Positions 22,435-33,233 of a DNA stretch of 64,000 bases are shown piece by piece. The notes under the pieces were generated by a model. The model saw nothing but the letters and a program-made list of their open reading frames with translations, made no database searches and was not told where the DNA came from. The position numbers and the translations under genes are program-made. This stretch comes from Chinchilla lanigera (Eukaryota > Chordata > Mammalia > Rodentia > Chinchillidae). The first letter of the stretch is position 1. Each line of letters starts with the position of its first letter. The stretch covers positions 3,958,506 to 4,022,505 of the forward strand of contig NW_004955487.1 in NCBI RefSeq assembly GCF_000276665.1. Direction: 5' to 3'.

Positions 22435-25400
22435 ACTTGCGATTTTGAGAAACAGAGACGAGGGATGTTTTCGGGGAAGACCTGCTGCACCCCAGCAGCT
22501 TGTGTTGCCACAGGTGAAGTAGATAGCCATCGCGGGTGCAGGACGTGTATTTCATAAACCTCTCCCTTTAACCTTGCCCTGTTCCTCCCTGGAGCCCAGA
22601 GCGGTGTGCAGAGGACACACTGGAAGGTTTGCTCGGCTGATGTTTTAATGAAACAGAAGAACATGTATTTAGTCTTTAAAAATTGAGAGACAGAAACTAA
22701 CTCTAGGAAAGGTCTGTTATTAGATCAAGGAAGTGAGAGGCTGGTGGCTGGGCATAAGGCTGTTCCCAAGCACACAGTATCCCTGATCCTCCTGCACCCA
22801 CTGGAGCAGAGAAGGACCCTTAGGCCTCTGCCCGCCAGTGCCCATCTGGCCCCCTCTGCCTTTCAGAGCTGTACACAGCCCCGCCCCCATTCTCTGGCCC
22901 ACACCTCCTTTTTTCCTGGGAGTCCTATCTGAGATGGGGCCTGGGACCACATAGATGTCACTCACATGTGGCTCTGGACTCACAGCAGGAATTAGGCCCC
23001 ATAGCGATGTACAGAAGCAGAATCTGCACTCTGCCAAGGTCCCCATGTGTCCATCACAGGCCTCACTCTCCCCACCATCCAGAACTCCCAAGATCCAGAG
23101 CCTGGACAGCCTCAGAATGGTGGGTTGGAGAGATTCTGCCATCCCTGTCTGCAGCCTAGGGAATGTTGGTGCTTGAGGTCAGCTGTCTCTCTGGGAGGAC
23201 ACACAGGTACATCCTGGAGCTCCGTGGTGTCCCCGCAGCCAGTCTTACACAGACCTGGGGGGCCAAAGCTGGTGGTGACCAGCTGAGGAAGAACCTGGGC
23301 ACACCCAGCCACAGCCAGCTGCGGGGACTTCACTCAGTACGGCCCTGTGCTGAGAGCTACACTGGGTCAGGGTTCTGAATCCTCCCTGGTGATCAGCGCC
23401 ATCTCTGCTCCCATTTCCAGAGGATCTCAGGCCAGAGCTGTCGATGGATGACCTTCCCGGGTACACACTCCCCAGGGCAAGGTCCATGTGTGATTTCTGC
23501 CCTGCGTGCCCTCCAGCTTTAGGGTCCCACAGTCACCTGGTGTTTGGTGGTGAGGCCTCAAATCCTGTTCTTCTTTGAGGACAATGACAGTGACCACAAA
23601 AGAAGCACAGGGAAGGTACAGGGTGATGCCACAAACAATTGGCAGGTGATTTTGTTATTTTTTTTTTTAAAAGAAAAGACATGTACATGGCTGTCATCCA
23701 CCTAGAAACACCCTGCCTACCTCTCCACCCCAGTCCCTCTGTCCGTCTGCATGACAGATGCTGGAGCTGCTTGGGGCTGGTCTCAGGCTTGGGCAGCCAG
23801 GGCCTCACGGTCAAAGTGCTAGGCTCTGGGGCACCTGTGGGGCACAGGGGAGAAAGCAGAGTGAGAAAAGCGCTGGCTCTGCTCCACAGCTGTGACAGTC
23901 ATTCTTGTCATAGGACTGCCAGTGGCCTTATGGTACTTCTGATGCTTTGTGCTTCTTGAGAACAGAATGCGTTGGGTCAGAGTGATTGGGTCCAAAACAA
24001 AGCTCATTTCCTGCAGATCTAACTACTTGCATGAAGGATGGAGAGCTCAGGCTCCAGCTTCAGCTCATGCACCTCCCAGGGGCAGACCGGGTTCTGTGAA
24101 TGCAGGCTATGGGGTCCAGGTGTGTCCTGAGGTTCCATGGACACTGTGCACAGCTAGGGTGCAGCCAAGGGGTCCTTGTGTTCCCAGTGTCCACCAGCCT
24201 GCCTGCCCTCAAATGCCATCCGAGTCCCTGTGGAGCTCCGAGGGGCAGGAGCAGCCCTGGGGGCCAGTGATGGTCCCCACAAAGGGCACTGAGGCCATTC
24301 CTATTCTCGGGACATTTTTCACAATCAACACGAGTCCAGCTCTGAAAGATTGAAGTCCCCGGGAACGAGGTTATGGGGCAGCTTGACAGACTCGCAGGGA
24401 CTAAATCACCAGGACGGATGACATTTTTCCAGATGGAATGGAGCGGAAGGTCTAATCAGGAAGAGGAATGAGGGGCCAGCTCAGCACGTTTATGGACAGC
24501 GGCGGTGATGGGAGAGTCGCCTGCATGATCTCTCCTCTCCAAAGGTGGAGGTCGGGCAGGGTCAGGGGCTGCGGCAGCCATTGACGACCCCTCCGGGACC
24601 AGGCATGTACTTTTATTCATGCTGGCCTCACTTCACTCAGGGATTAACTCGTCCTAAGAATTGCATTGCATCAAACACTGTAACTGAAGGATAAAGCCCT
24701 GAGTCTGGGAAACACTGAAGTTGGGGGAAGATGCAGAGGTCAGAGGGCAAGGGAGGAAGAACTTCATTATCTTCTTTTTGCATGGTGAGGATGAGAAGCA
24801 CCTATGACATCCCAGCTTTGTTCCAAGCCTGTTCCACACTTCTCCAGTGAGATCCCAAGATGCTAGTGTCACTTTCTCCTTAGCGTGGAGGCACAGATAA
24901 ATCCGCACAGTGTGCTGGAGTCTTCTATTCCCCACTCAAGCTTGGGTGAGGTGAGCTCTGGTCACGCTCTCCTGCCCTGCCCATCCTCATGACTTGGAGG
25001 GGAAGAGCCCACAGCACCTTCAAATGAGAGGATTCAAGGGCCTTCGCATGGGCATTTTCTACACAAAAGAGTTCTTCTCCGTCCCCTCAGCCTGGAAGCC
25101 AGGTACTGCGTGTGGTCAGGGGGAGGCTCATCCTAGCTCTGCCCATGTCGTCGAGGAGGCTGCTGCTCACTGGCCTCAGGCTGTGTCACCAAGAGACAAG
25201 GTCACCAGCTCATGAAGGGTCAGTGTCTGGTCCCTTCCCTTCCAGCCTGGACTGGCTTGTCACACTGACCAGGAGGTGTGTCACAGGGGACACTGCAGGA
25301 GGCAGCCTCTCCTTTGCTCCTGGTCCCCACTGCCACATGAAGAGCTAGTTCTGTCCTACTGGAGAGGGGCCAGAGATAGTGGGATCCCCTGGAGGGAGAG

Positions 25401-26114
25401 CTGAACCCCAGCCAAGGACTCATCCAGGCCCTCAGACCTAGGATGGCACCCTGGTCCCTGCAAACCAGCCCCCTCTTCCCAGCAGCCCCTGCGGAATAAA
25501 GGCAAGGCCACCCTGTCTTGCCCCACCCTAATTCCTGATCCAGGGTCATGGTGTGTTGCACTTCTGCAATCTGGAGCAGCTTGTTATGGGTGGCCCACGC
25601 CACCCAGGCACCACCTCCTGGGACAATGGCAAACTGGTTTTCAGTCTAGGGTCCAGGAAAGAAGGGTGACACTCAGGGAAAATGCACCCTGGTGGCCGTT
25701 TTCGCAGATGCTGAGGGATCAAGGCTTTGGATTCTCATCTGCTCAGGAGGACCAGGTTGAGGCCCAGGTCTTCACAGCAGGGAGAGACCTCAGCAGCTGA
25801 GCTCTGACCATGAAGACAGTCGTCCTCACTGCCAGCTGCAGGGCCCGGCAGTCACTTACACAGCACAGCAGGTGGTTGAGATGTCACCAGGGTCTCAGAC
25901 ACACTGGGGCACACCTGGTCATCGGTGTTGTGGGCCTGGTCCTGTGGCCTTGGTCGGGCGAGAAGTGCACACCTAGTCCCTTCAGTGCTAGTGTCCCTCC
26001 TTCTGTCACCAGTTTCTCTGATGTTGTCAGCTCCCTCCCTGCTGTGAGGACTCCTCTGTCCCAACCTCAGCAGCAGCACGTCTTACTTCAAAGGCACGTC
26101 TGCCTTCAAAGACT
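22435..26114. other. Unique gene-free DNA
   Basis: No exon is recognised. The part at 24360-24560 stands out as unique sequence with scattered CpG (GGACGGATGACATTTTTCC, GGACAGCGGCGGTGATGG) and may be a conserved patch. A short T run (23660-23669) is present, but I see no SINE body attached to it. Confidence 0.45.
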
Positions 26115-26440
26115 CTGCCTTAGGCTGCTGTGACGGAGTCCCACAGCCTGGTGGCTGGCAGACAGCAGAACGTCACCTCCCACAGTTCCGGGGGCTGGAA
26201 GTCCCAAATGGAGGTGACAGCAGCTTCCATGTGTGGTGAGGACCATGGACTGAATCGCGGAGGGTACCTGCCCACCGGGTCCTCATGTGGCAAAGGGCAG
26301 GTGGTTCCAGGTCCCTTTCCAAATGCCACTGTCCCCTATGAGGTGCCACCCTGGTGACCTGATCCCTCCCAAGCCCCCACTTTACATCTCACTGTGGGGC
26401 AAGGCCTCCACATGTGGCTTTGGGGCAAACATGAACATCA
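26115..26440 (-). mobile_element. Old LTR fragment of MaLR type
   Basis: Plus strand GGCTGCTGTGACGGAGTCCC, CACAGTTCCGGGGGCTGGAAG and TGACCTGATCCCTCCCAAGC follow the pattern of a widespread ~400-bp mammalian LTR-like repeat (TAGGCTGCTGTAACAAA, CACAGTTCTGGAGGC, TGACCTCATC). Related younger copies seem to be at 53060 and 58870 in this window. Orientation is assigned by analogy with the 53060 copy. The copy is old, and ends and family name are uncertain. Confidence 0.5.
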
Positions 26441-26889
26441 GACCTGATTCTGTCTTCTTTCCAGTGTCACTGGAAGATCTCGACACCAGAGACTTTATTG
26501 AGCTAATTCCTTACCTGATTATATTTTAATGCAAACCTTTCTCTCTTTTTTTCTTTCTCTAACACATCTTTGAAAGTTTAAAAAAACAAGACAACTTTCC
26601 TGCTTGCTGTCTGTCTTTGCCTTCTTTTAAGTCCAGGGGGCTTGGTGCAGCTGGGTCTGTCCCACAGGGTCACATGCCTCGTGTGCAGTCCAGATGTCAC
26701 GTGACTTTTAAGGGAGTGGGTGGCTGTGCTGTGTGTGTGGATGGCGGAATTGTGCTCTTTGGGAGAAGAGGAGACAGTGCTTTTCTGAAGCCAGCCCCTC
26801 CTAGCAGTTTTTTGTTTTCTGCAAAGAACATAGGAAGGAAGTGACATCAAACACCTCAGGAGTGACAGAGCCTGTCAGGGACTTTGTGT

Positions 26890-26980
26890 TTCTTACTTTG
26901 TTTAATAATCTCAGCTATCCTGTACAGTAGTATTTCTATCACCATCTTTGTGGCTGAGGGAACAGAACCCAGACCACTGA
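26890..26980 (-). mobile_element. Possible MIR fragment
   Basis: TTTAATAATCTCAGCTATCC, TACAGTAGTATTTCTATCAC and GGCTGAGGGAACAGAA resemble the reverse complement of the MIR 3' half, but divergence is high. Confidence 0.35.
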
Positions 26981-27429
26981 GGATACCTGCCCACAAGCCT
27001 GCAGCCATGGGCCTAGGATGGGTAGAGGGAAACTTCTGGCCTGGTCTGTCTCCCTCCTATGTCCTCACTTTGCCACCAAAAGGACTATGATTTATTCAGG
27101 CAACTCTCCAGGAAGCTGTTCCCTCACGCCGACCCTATCTTTGGCCGGCAACCATAGCACTCGAGCTCCTTGTGTTCTTAGGCTACACCTGGGCTCCCTG
27201 CCGGCAGGTGAGCTGCACCCTCTCCCTGTGTCCTGCAGGGGTGACTGTGGCTGTGGGGATGAATCACAATTTGACTGGCGAAGGTTTGTGCTGTTACAGG
27301 GCACCAGGAGGTAGGACTGATGAGCTCAGCATTAGTGCTGAGTTAATGGGGTGATGATGGTTCCTTGCTTCTTTCCGACAGGCTGTGGGGTGAAAACCTG
27401 CAGGGAGGCTCTCTCCAGCTGTCAGAAAA

Positions 27430-27690
27430 CCATAAGTGTATGAGTGTTGCATGTGTGACTGGTGTGTTTGTGTGTCACACATTCATGCATCAATGTGCAG
27501 CATGAACTGGTAGGTATATGCATGTGCATATTGGCATGTGCACATGCAATTCCATTGTGTGCCTGAATACACATGCATGTGTGTTTTGCATGCATACATG
27601 CATTCTCATGTGTGTATGTGTATATGTGCTGGCATGTGCAGGCACTAGTGCATATGTGTGCACCTGTGTACATGAACACATGTTCAGGGC
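27430..27690. repeat. TG/CA and ATGCATGT-rich alternating purine-pyrimidine tract
   Basis: About 260 bp dominated by TGTG, GCATGC and CACATG words (for example GTATATGCATGTGCATATTG). It lacks a clean unit. It is probably a decayed TG microsatellite. Alternating purine/pyrimidine sequence of this length can form Z-DNA. The His/Cys/Met-rich ORFs across it are artefacts. Confidence 0.8.
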
Positions 27691-28437
27691 CACCTGTGCA
27701 GAGGGAAAAGAGTGTCCAGCTGTGAGGGAAGTGGGTGTCTGAGGCTGAGGAGCTAGAGGCTCAGAGAGGGAGCTCCCCAATCTCTGTGCCTACCGTGTCC
27801 CCCAGAGTGTGGAGTGTGTGCATTAGAGGCAGTGCTGTGTGGGGGACAGTGGGAGTCCATCATCACTGGAGTGGTCCAGGGCCGAGACAGAGACCCTGGG
27901 ACCCTGAGGTTGGGCTGTGTGTGTGGGGATCATAGATGTGGCTGCAGATGGGCAGTTTGTAGTCAGCACTGTGACTTTGCAGTGGCTGGGGAGCTAGCCA
28001 GGGACCCTGGGCCTTACTTCCAGCCCCTGGCAACTCCTTGGCCTCCTTGGGATCCTATTTGGTCAAAGGCTTTGGGAGTAGAAGAGCAAACTGGCCTGAA
28101 ACCCTGTGGCCCAGTGGCTCCCCCAGAATGCCCCAAGTTCCCAGTTCTGCCCAGCGCTGGACACAGTAGAGCCCACACAGATGCCCAGGGCTTCCCTGCA
28201 CCCCCCCATGGAAGGCAGGGTGCAGAATGGCTTCCTGTGCTAGGGCAGGCTTCTCCTCCTGCCTCCTGGACCCCAGGGAAGTGGCCGGCCCCTTCCTCAG
28301 CTGAGCGCTGCTCCCTGCATCACCTGCAGCCAGCTGTCTCTCCAGATGCACAGTGTGCAGCGGCCCAGGATGTTCTCCTGGCTTCCAGGGTATCAGCTTG
28401 GAAAAGATGTTAGGTGGACATCGCATTGAGCTGCAGC
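27691..28437. other. Unique DNA, no gene recognised
   Basis: GC-rich unique sequence. A 199-codon open frame at 27814-28413 runs through it, but it has no recognisable domain, and it opens next to a repeat and closes next to a SINE. I treat it as a chance frame. Confidence 0.45.
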
Positions 28438-28572
28438 CCTTTTTTGTTTTGTATTTTGAGACAGGTTCCCCATAAGTGACTAAATTCCCCCAAGCTGGTC
28501 TCTAATTTGTGATCCTCCTGCCTCAACCTCCCAGAGTCCTAGGATTACAGGTGTGTACCACCACACCTGGCT
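28438..28572 (-). mobile_element. B1 SINE (old type)
   Basis: CTTTTTTGTTTTGTATTTTG, AGACAGGTTCCCCATAAGTG, GATCCTCCTGCCTCAACCTC and GTGTACCACCACACCTGGCT read as an antisense B1 without the 29-bp duplication. Confidence 0.85.
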
Positions 28573-28574
28573 TT

Positions 28575-28642
28575 AACCTTTAATCTTTATAAAACTACTC
28601 ATTCTGTGGCATTTAATTTAGCAAGAGAAAAGGACTAAGATA
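28575..28642 (+). mobile_element. LTR 3'-end relic
   Basis: CATTCTGTGGCATTTAATTT, then GCAAGAGAAAAGGACTAAGATAG, resembles the terminal part of old MaLR-type LTRs (the 'cattctgtggta ... gactaagaca' ending). Only about 65 bp are recognisable. Confidence 0.45.
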
Positions 28643-29325
28643 GTGTCTAAGACTCTGTTCTCAATTCTTTGGTGTAAACCTAGAAGAGGGCTTGGCAACT
28701 ATAGCTGCTTCCCAGGTGCACTCTGTCCACATGCTCACAGCGATGTGTGTGGATCCAGATGCTGACCTTGGGGGTGCAGGATCCATAATCTGAGATCAGC
28801 TATGTGAGGTCGAGGACTCCACAGAGGACTGGGGGGTTCTGGGGCAGAGGAATGTGGTTCTCTGCTGTTGTAGGGCTCACCATTTCCCTTGGCGCCGGTG
28901 ATTTGGTGTCTGTGTGTGTCGGGGGCTGAAGGCGGGACACCGTCTTCTCTGGTCCTGTGACCTGGCAGGGAAAGGCCAGGGCCTCGCCTTTGCTGATCCC
29001 AGAGGCTGCTGCCCAACCTTTACCCACCCCTTCCTTGTAACTGGCGCACTTCTGTTCGGATGTGAGGTACAAGAGATATGCACAATTCCTGCCCTGCTTC
29101 AAGAGTGGGGGTGGGACGCTGAGAGTCCTCATAGCCTCCTCCTGGGTCCTGGAATCTCTTCGCTGTAGGGGACAGGTGCTTCCCTCACCTCTGGGCTGGG
29201 AAACACAGGGTGGCACCAAAGGACAGAATGAGAGGGGGCCAGGATGAATTAGCAGGTCGGAACTAGAACCCTGCTCTGTGCTGGGGTGGGGGCAGAGCTC
29301 GAGAAAGACAGACAGACAGACGCAT

Positions 29326-29450
29326 GCTTTTCAGGATTCGGGACAGGAAACGAAGCCCTGGACATGGGACCAAGTCCGGAACATGTATTTCAGGAATCCG
29401 GACAGGAGCCGAGCCGGGTACCTACTTTTCAGGACCTCGGACAGGGATCC
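29326..29450 (+). repeat. Three-copy CpG-bearing imperfect repeat
   Basis: The word TTTCAGGA-NNCGG-ACAGG recurs at 29328, 29388 and 29426, with CGAAGCCC/GAGCCGGG-type sequence after the first two. Spacing is uneven (60 and about 38 bp), so it has been partly deleted. It is CpG-rich relative to its surroundings. Confidence 0.7.
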
Positions 29451-29689
29451 AGCAGGAGATTCTGACCTCCTGGGAGAGGTCTGATTACCGCTGTCCTGGG
29501 GACGCCAGGGTCATTGTGAAGAGCTGTGGATGTTGCCCGTAACAGAAGGACAGAAAGGAAGGGTTAAACATCCCTTTGTGTGCGCACAGCAGTCCTTCCT
29601 GGATTGTGGCTTCATCTCCCCTGTAATAAGAAAGACAAGCACTACATCTCTGCCTGGGCAGGTGCCCGGCACCCTAAGGTGCTGTTAGA

Positions 29690-30060
29690 CAGGAGCCTGC
29701 TCATTTAATTCAACTTTCAACAGCTCTACGGAACGTATAAAGGCATATGGATCACAACTAAGGTTCATATTTCATCTTTATCTCCAAATAAGGGGAGCAT
29801 GGTAGGGCTGGTGGCTGACACCTCTCAGCGAGTGGGTGATCGGAGAGTGACTACACGCTGATGGCTCTGGGAGGGGACAGAATGGAAAGAGGCAAAGTTC
29901 ATGTTTTCACGCTGCTGATTTCTCTCCATTTTCCATTTCACTGTTTTAACAAATCCCCATGATTCCTGCTCCTACCCTGGGAAGCACTTTGATTGCTAAC
30001 GAAGGTGGGAAATCACATGGGCCTCATTATTTTGGTGACCCCGAAGCTGGGAAGTGAGGG
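29690..30060. promoter_or_regulatory. Unique block with a perfect CArG box
   Basis: A 370-bp unrepetitive block containing CCAAATAAGG at 29784-29793. This is an exact match to the SRF consensus CC(A/T)6GG. AT-rich words nearby include CTCATTTAATTCAAC, TTTTAACAAATCC and CTCATTATTTTGG. A single 10-mer match can occur by chance, so regulatory function is only a possibility. Confidence 0.33.
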
Positions 30061-30284
30061 CCAGGACCCTGGTTAGCCCCGACAGGTCAGGGGCTGGGCG
30101 CCCCTCGGCCTAGGCGGTAGGTCTTCTGCCTTTCCTTCACCTGGGCCCCCAACCTGGCTCCTGTCTCTGCCCCCCCACCTGCTGCCCTGAGACCTTCAGT
30201 GACCTGCTGACCTTGTGAGGTGGCACTGCCTCTGTGTCTGAAACAGGAAAAATTTAAAAAGAAAGGGCCGGGAGGGAAGGTGTG

Positions 30285-30540
30285 GGTGCCTTCCCTTCAG
30301 GATTTCCAGGTTAATTAATTTCCTACTTAATCCCCCGGGTGAGCACAGATGTCTGTGCAGGGCACATGCCCCGTGTCCCGAGCTGCCTCCTCCTGGGGTG
30401 GTCCAGCTGCAGCGCGGAGCTGACCTTTTGCAAAGATTCTCCTTCATTCCAATTATTGATTCTTTAATGGCGTCTAATGATGATGTAAGGAAGCTGCCAG
30501 CTCAGGGGCTCAGAGCTATTGATCCTTCCTAAGGAGCCAC
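30285..30540. promoter_or_regulatory. Unique block with homeobox-type motifs
   Basis: TTAATTAATTTCCTACTTAATC at 30312-30333 and CCAATTATTGATTCTTTAATGG at 30450-30471 flank a GC-rich core with CAGCTGCAGCG. The alternation of AT-rich homeodomain-like words and E-box sequence, with no repeats, suggests a conserved element. Not testable here. Confidence 0.33.
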
Positions 30541-30689
30541 ATGGGAGCCACCTGAGCGCGTCCCTTGCCTGACATCCCTGCAGACTGCTGCCCTGCCCTG
30601 GGGCCCTGGCTGGCCATCTGCCTGCCCCTGCCCCTTGCCCTGCCACACCCACTTTTCACCTGCCTGTGCCTTCAGGCCAGGCAGCTCTG

Positions 30690-31015
30690 TTCTCCCAAAC
30701 ACGTCCCCCTCTCCATCAGTTTAAATCCTACCTGTGCTTCCAGGGCACATCTCAAATATCATCTCAAATGTCAAATAACAGCGTGATCTTTTAGAAAGAT
30801 AAACCAGACCATGGCACTTCTGTGCTGGAATGGTTTCTGATTGCTCTTTCAGTGATCCGAGGCCCCTGTGCCTGGTTGCTGTCTTGGTCCTTGGCTCCCC
30901 ATCCTCTCTGAGCTGGCTGCACCCTCTCGCCCCATCATATCCGTAGTATCAGCCCAGGCTCACCAGCTCCTGCCTCAGAGGGGTAGCCTTGCTGCAGCTG
31001 TACAGCACTCACCCA
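30690..31015 (+). mobile_element. L2 LINE fragment (5' piece)
   Basis: TTCCAGGGCACATCTCAAAT, GACCATGGCACTTCTGTGCT and GGAATGGTTTCTGATTGCTC resemble L2 sense-strand 3' sequence. The element seems to continue after a B1 at 31165-31262, where CAGGAAGACCTTCCTAACCC is the familiar L2 'GGAAGCCTTCCCTGACC' block. Confidence 0.6.
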
Positions 31016-31019
31016 ATTC

Positions 31020-31164
31020 TCTTTTTTTTTTTTTTGATTTTTGAGACATGGTCTTACTATGCAGCTTAGGCTGACCTTGAACTCACTATGGCCTCGAACT
31101 CATGGCAATCCTCCTGCCTCAGCCTCTTGAGTGCTGGGATTATATGTATGCACCACCCCCACTA
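31020..31164 (-). mobile_element. B1 SINE with internal duplication
   Basis: T15 at the left end, then TTTTTGAGACATGGTCTTAC, CTGACCTTGAACTCACTATGG, CCTCGAACTCATGGCAATCC and TGCCTCAGCCTCTTGAGTGC. The paired 'ttgaactcac/tcgaactcat' blocks are the quasi-dimer duplication. It is inserted in an L2. Confidence 0.88.
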
Positions 31165-31262
31165 CCTGCCCCATTCTTCATGTGGCTGACTTTACCTTGA
31201 CACCCACATCTCTTCTAAACATCAGTCTCAGGAAGACCTTCCTAACCCCCAACTTAAAATGA
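31165..31262 (+). mobile_element. L2 LINE fragment (3' piece)
   Basis: Continuation of the L2 at 30690 beyond the B1: ATGTGGCTGACTTTACC, then CTCAGGAAGACCTTCCTAAC. Interruption by two B1s shows the L2 is older than both. Confidence 0.55.
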
Positions 31263-31265
31263 ACC

Positions 31266-31378
31266 TTGCAAGCTGAGTATAGTGATGCATACCTAGACTA
31301 ATTCTAGTACTTGGGAGGCTGAGGCAGGAGGATTGTGAGTTTGAACAACTTAGTGAGACACTGTTTAAAAAAAAATAC
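31266..31378 (+). mobile_element. B1 SINE, internally shortened
   Basis: GCAAGCTGAGTATAGTGATG, TACTTGGGAGGCTGAGGCAG and GAGGATTGTGAGTTTGAACA are followed directly by TAGTGAGACACTGTTTAAAAA. The copy is about 110 bp and lacks the middle of B1. Confidence 0.8.
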
Positions 31379-32441
31379 TAACAGCTAATTCCCAGAACCA
31401 GGGGACACAAGACATCCTGTATGTCAGGGCCTTTCCTGTGGGGAAGGAGGCTACAGTTCCCTTATCTGGAGCCCAGGTGCCACAAGAAGAGGAGAGGGAG
31501 GCAAAAAGGTGGTCAGAGGGACAGATGGGGAGAAGGACCGGTCATCCAGCTACTCTGAAGACAGAGGAGGGGCAAGCCAGGCCCCAGACACCGGTTCTGG
31601 CCCGGAGACCCAGGACTTCGAGTCCTAGGCTGCTGAGGCTGCCATGTCATTTGTCATGTAGCTGAGCAAAGCAAGTGCAGCCCTGTTCTTTCCCCCTCAG
31701 TGCTCTCCTGTCTTCAGACATAAAAGTGATTGCTTCTTTGTACGCAACCTGCAATGTGGATGACTCTTGGGGAGTTGTGTGTGAGACACCGAAGGACAAA
31801 TGTTACAGGATTCCTCTCCCAGGAGGGCCGAGGTAGCTTGGGAACACGGTGAGCAGCAGTGTGCCATCAGGGCTGGAGGGTGCGGGAGGTGATGCAGGGT
31901 CAGACTCCAGATGCAGATGTCCCCATAGTTGCCAAAGCATGTGGCGTCAGTACCGTGGCTCCTGTGACCCTAGGTGTGGATGTGCAGCAGTGCTTGGTCT
32001 TGGTGGGCCTAGCTTTGTGGTTCCTAATTTCCTCCTGGGAGCCAGTAGAAGGGAGCTGCTGAAGGCTGATGAGGCCACTGTGACGCTCCTGTGGTGAGGA
32101 GGGCTCTGTCCTGGCTGGGGTGGCAGATGCTGCCATGGCTATGCAGCCAAGCTGGCAGGCGCCAGGTGGCCAGGGCTCCTCCATGCCCAGGCACTGCTCC
32201 CTATCGCCCCCCAGAACCTGTCTTCCATCTCCTCCCAGTGCCATTCAGCGCAGGCCAGGGAATAATGTCCGCAGGTAGTAAGGTCTGGCATGGGAACTGT
32301 CTCCACGGCACTGAGAAAGCAGGTGGTTTGGCATTTCTGACTGATGAACAGCCCTGCTCCTCAGAACCCAGTGCTGTCTCTTCCTGGCAGATGAACACCA
32401 GCAATCAAAGCCAACTTCTGCAGGGGAGGATTTCTTGTGAC
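31379..32441. other. Unique DNA, no gene recognised
   Basis: GC-rich unique DNA. Short overlapping open frames on both strands lack support. Confidence 0.45.
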
Positions 32442-32484
32442 AAAGATGACATTATGAAAAAAAAAAAAAAAAAAGATGACATTA
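32442..32484 (+). mobile_element. Poly(A)-only insertion with 13-bp target duplication
   Basis: The 13-mer AAAGATGACATTA occurs at 32442-32454 and again at 32472-32484. Between them lie only TG and 15 A's, and the A run continues into the second copy. This is what an L1-mediated insertion truncated to little more than its poly(A) tail looks like. The alternative is a small tandem duplication followed by A-run expansion. Confidence 0.6.
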
Positions 32485-32668
32485 CAGGAAGCCAGGGGTG
32501 ATGCACACCCCTTGCCCAAAGCCCAGGTGCAACTGCTCCTCAAACCATGTTCTGTGCCTGTGTGTGCGAAGTGGCAGTGGGTGGCACAGCCCCCAAGTGT
32601 CCCTCTCACCAGCTGGAGCCTTGGCGCCAGTGACAGAGGTGGACAAAGAGCACCATGGCCCACATGCC

Positions 32669-32774
32669 TTTCTTTTCTTTCTTTCTTTTTTTTTTTTTGT
32701 GGTATTGGGGATGGAACTCATGACCGCATGCTTGCTGGGCAGACTCTGTGCCACTGAGCTATATCCCTGGCCCA
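32669..32774 (-). mobile_element. ID SINE
   Basis: A TTTCTTTTCTTTCTTTCTTTTT tail, then GGTATTGGGGATGGAACTCA, TGACCGCATGCTTGCTGGGC and CACTGAGCTATATCCCTGGC: an antisense, nearly full-length ID. CACATGCC at 32661-32668 and 32775-32782 is the target-site duplication. Confidence 0.88.
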
Positions 32775-32782
32775 CACATGCC

Positions 32783-33138
32783 CTTCTGTCCTGGCCTCTG
32801 GGATGCTGTATTTTCTCCCCACAGGTCCTCAACTCTGGACAGAGCAGCGTTTGTGTCAATCTTTGTGATCTTGCAGCCTGGGCTTTGGGCCTTGGGGAAA
32901 GAGGGAGGATGTGGGGCTCCAAGTTGCTTGGGACACTAGTTTTATTTGTGTGCTGGGCCTGGTTGTGCAAATGTCACCCTTGCCAGCCATCTCATGCACA
33001 CGGAACTCAGGGCTGCCCTGAGCTCAGACCTGCAGCTTCTGGGTCACACATTAGTCCTTTTTATCACCACTGAGTCTCCCCTGAGTGTGTAAATCTCATT
33101 CCAGGATGCAGACATGGAGCTGAGCTAGGCCCATAAGA
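32783..33138. other. Unique DNA, nothing recognised
   Basis: About 350 bp between an ID SINE and a minisatellite, with no repeat or exon identified. An open frame that overlaps the SINE (32498-33073) is spurious. Confidence 0.45.
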
Positions 33139-33233
33139 GCAGGCATTGACTTCCTGCTCACAGCAGACATAGATTCCTGCCCTCAGCAGGGATTAACTTC
33201 CCGTCCACAGTAGACATAGTCTCCCTGTCCTCA
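33139..33233 (+). repeat. 24-bp minisatellite, 4 copies
   Basis: Units at 33139, 33163, 33186 and 33210, each 23-24 bp and built on GCAGRCAT-ACTTCC-YCACA. Alternate units resemble each other more (1 with 3, 2 with 4), giving a 47-48 bp higher-order period. Confidence 0.85.

Noticed and set aside
27814..28413. 199-codon plus-strand frame
   Set aside because: No domain, no splice context, GC-rich DNA between a decayed TG tract and a SINE.
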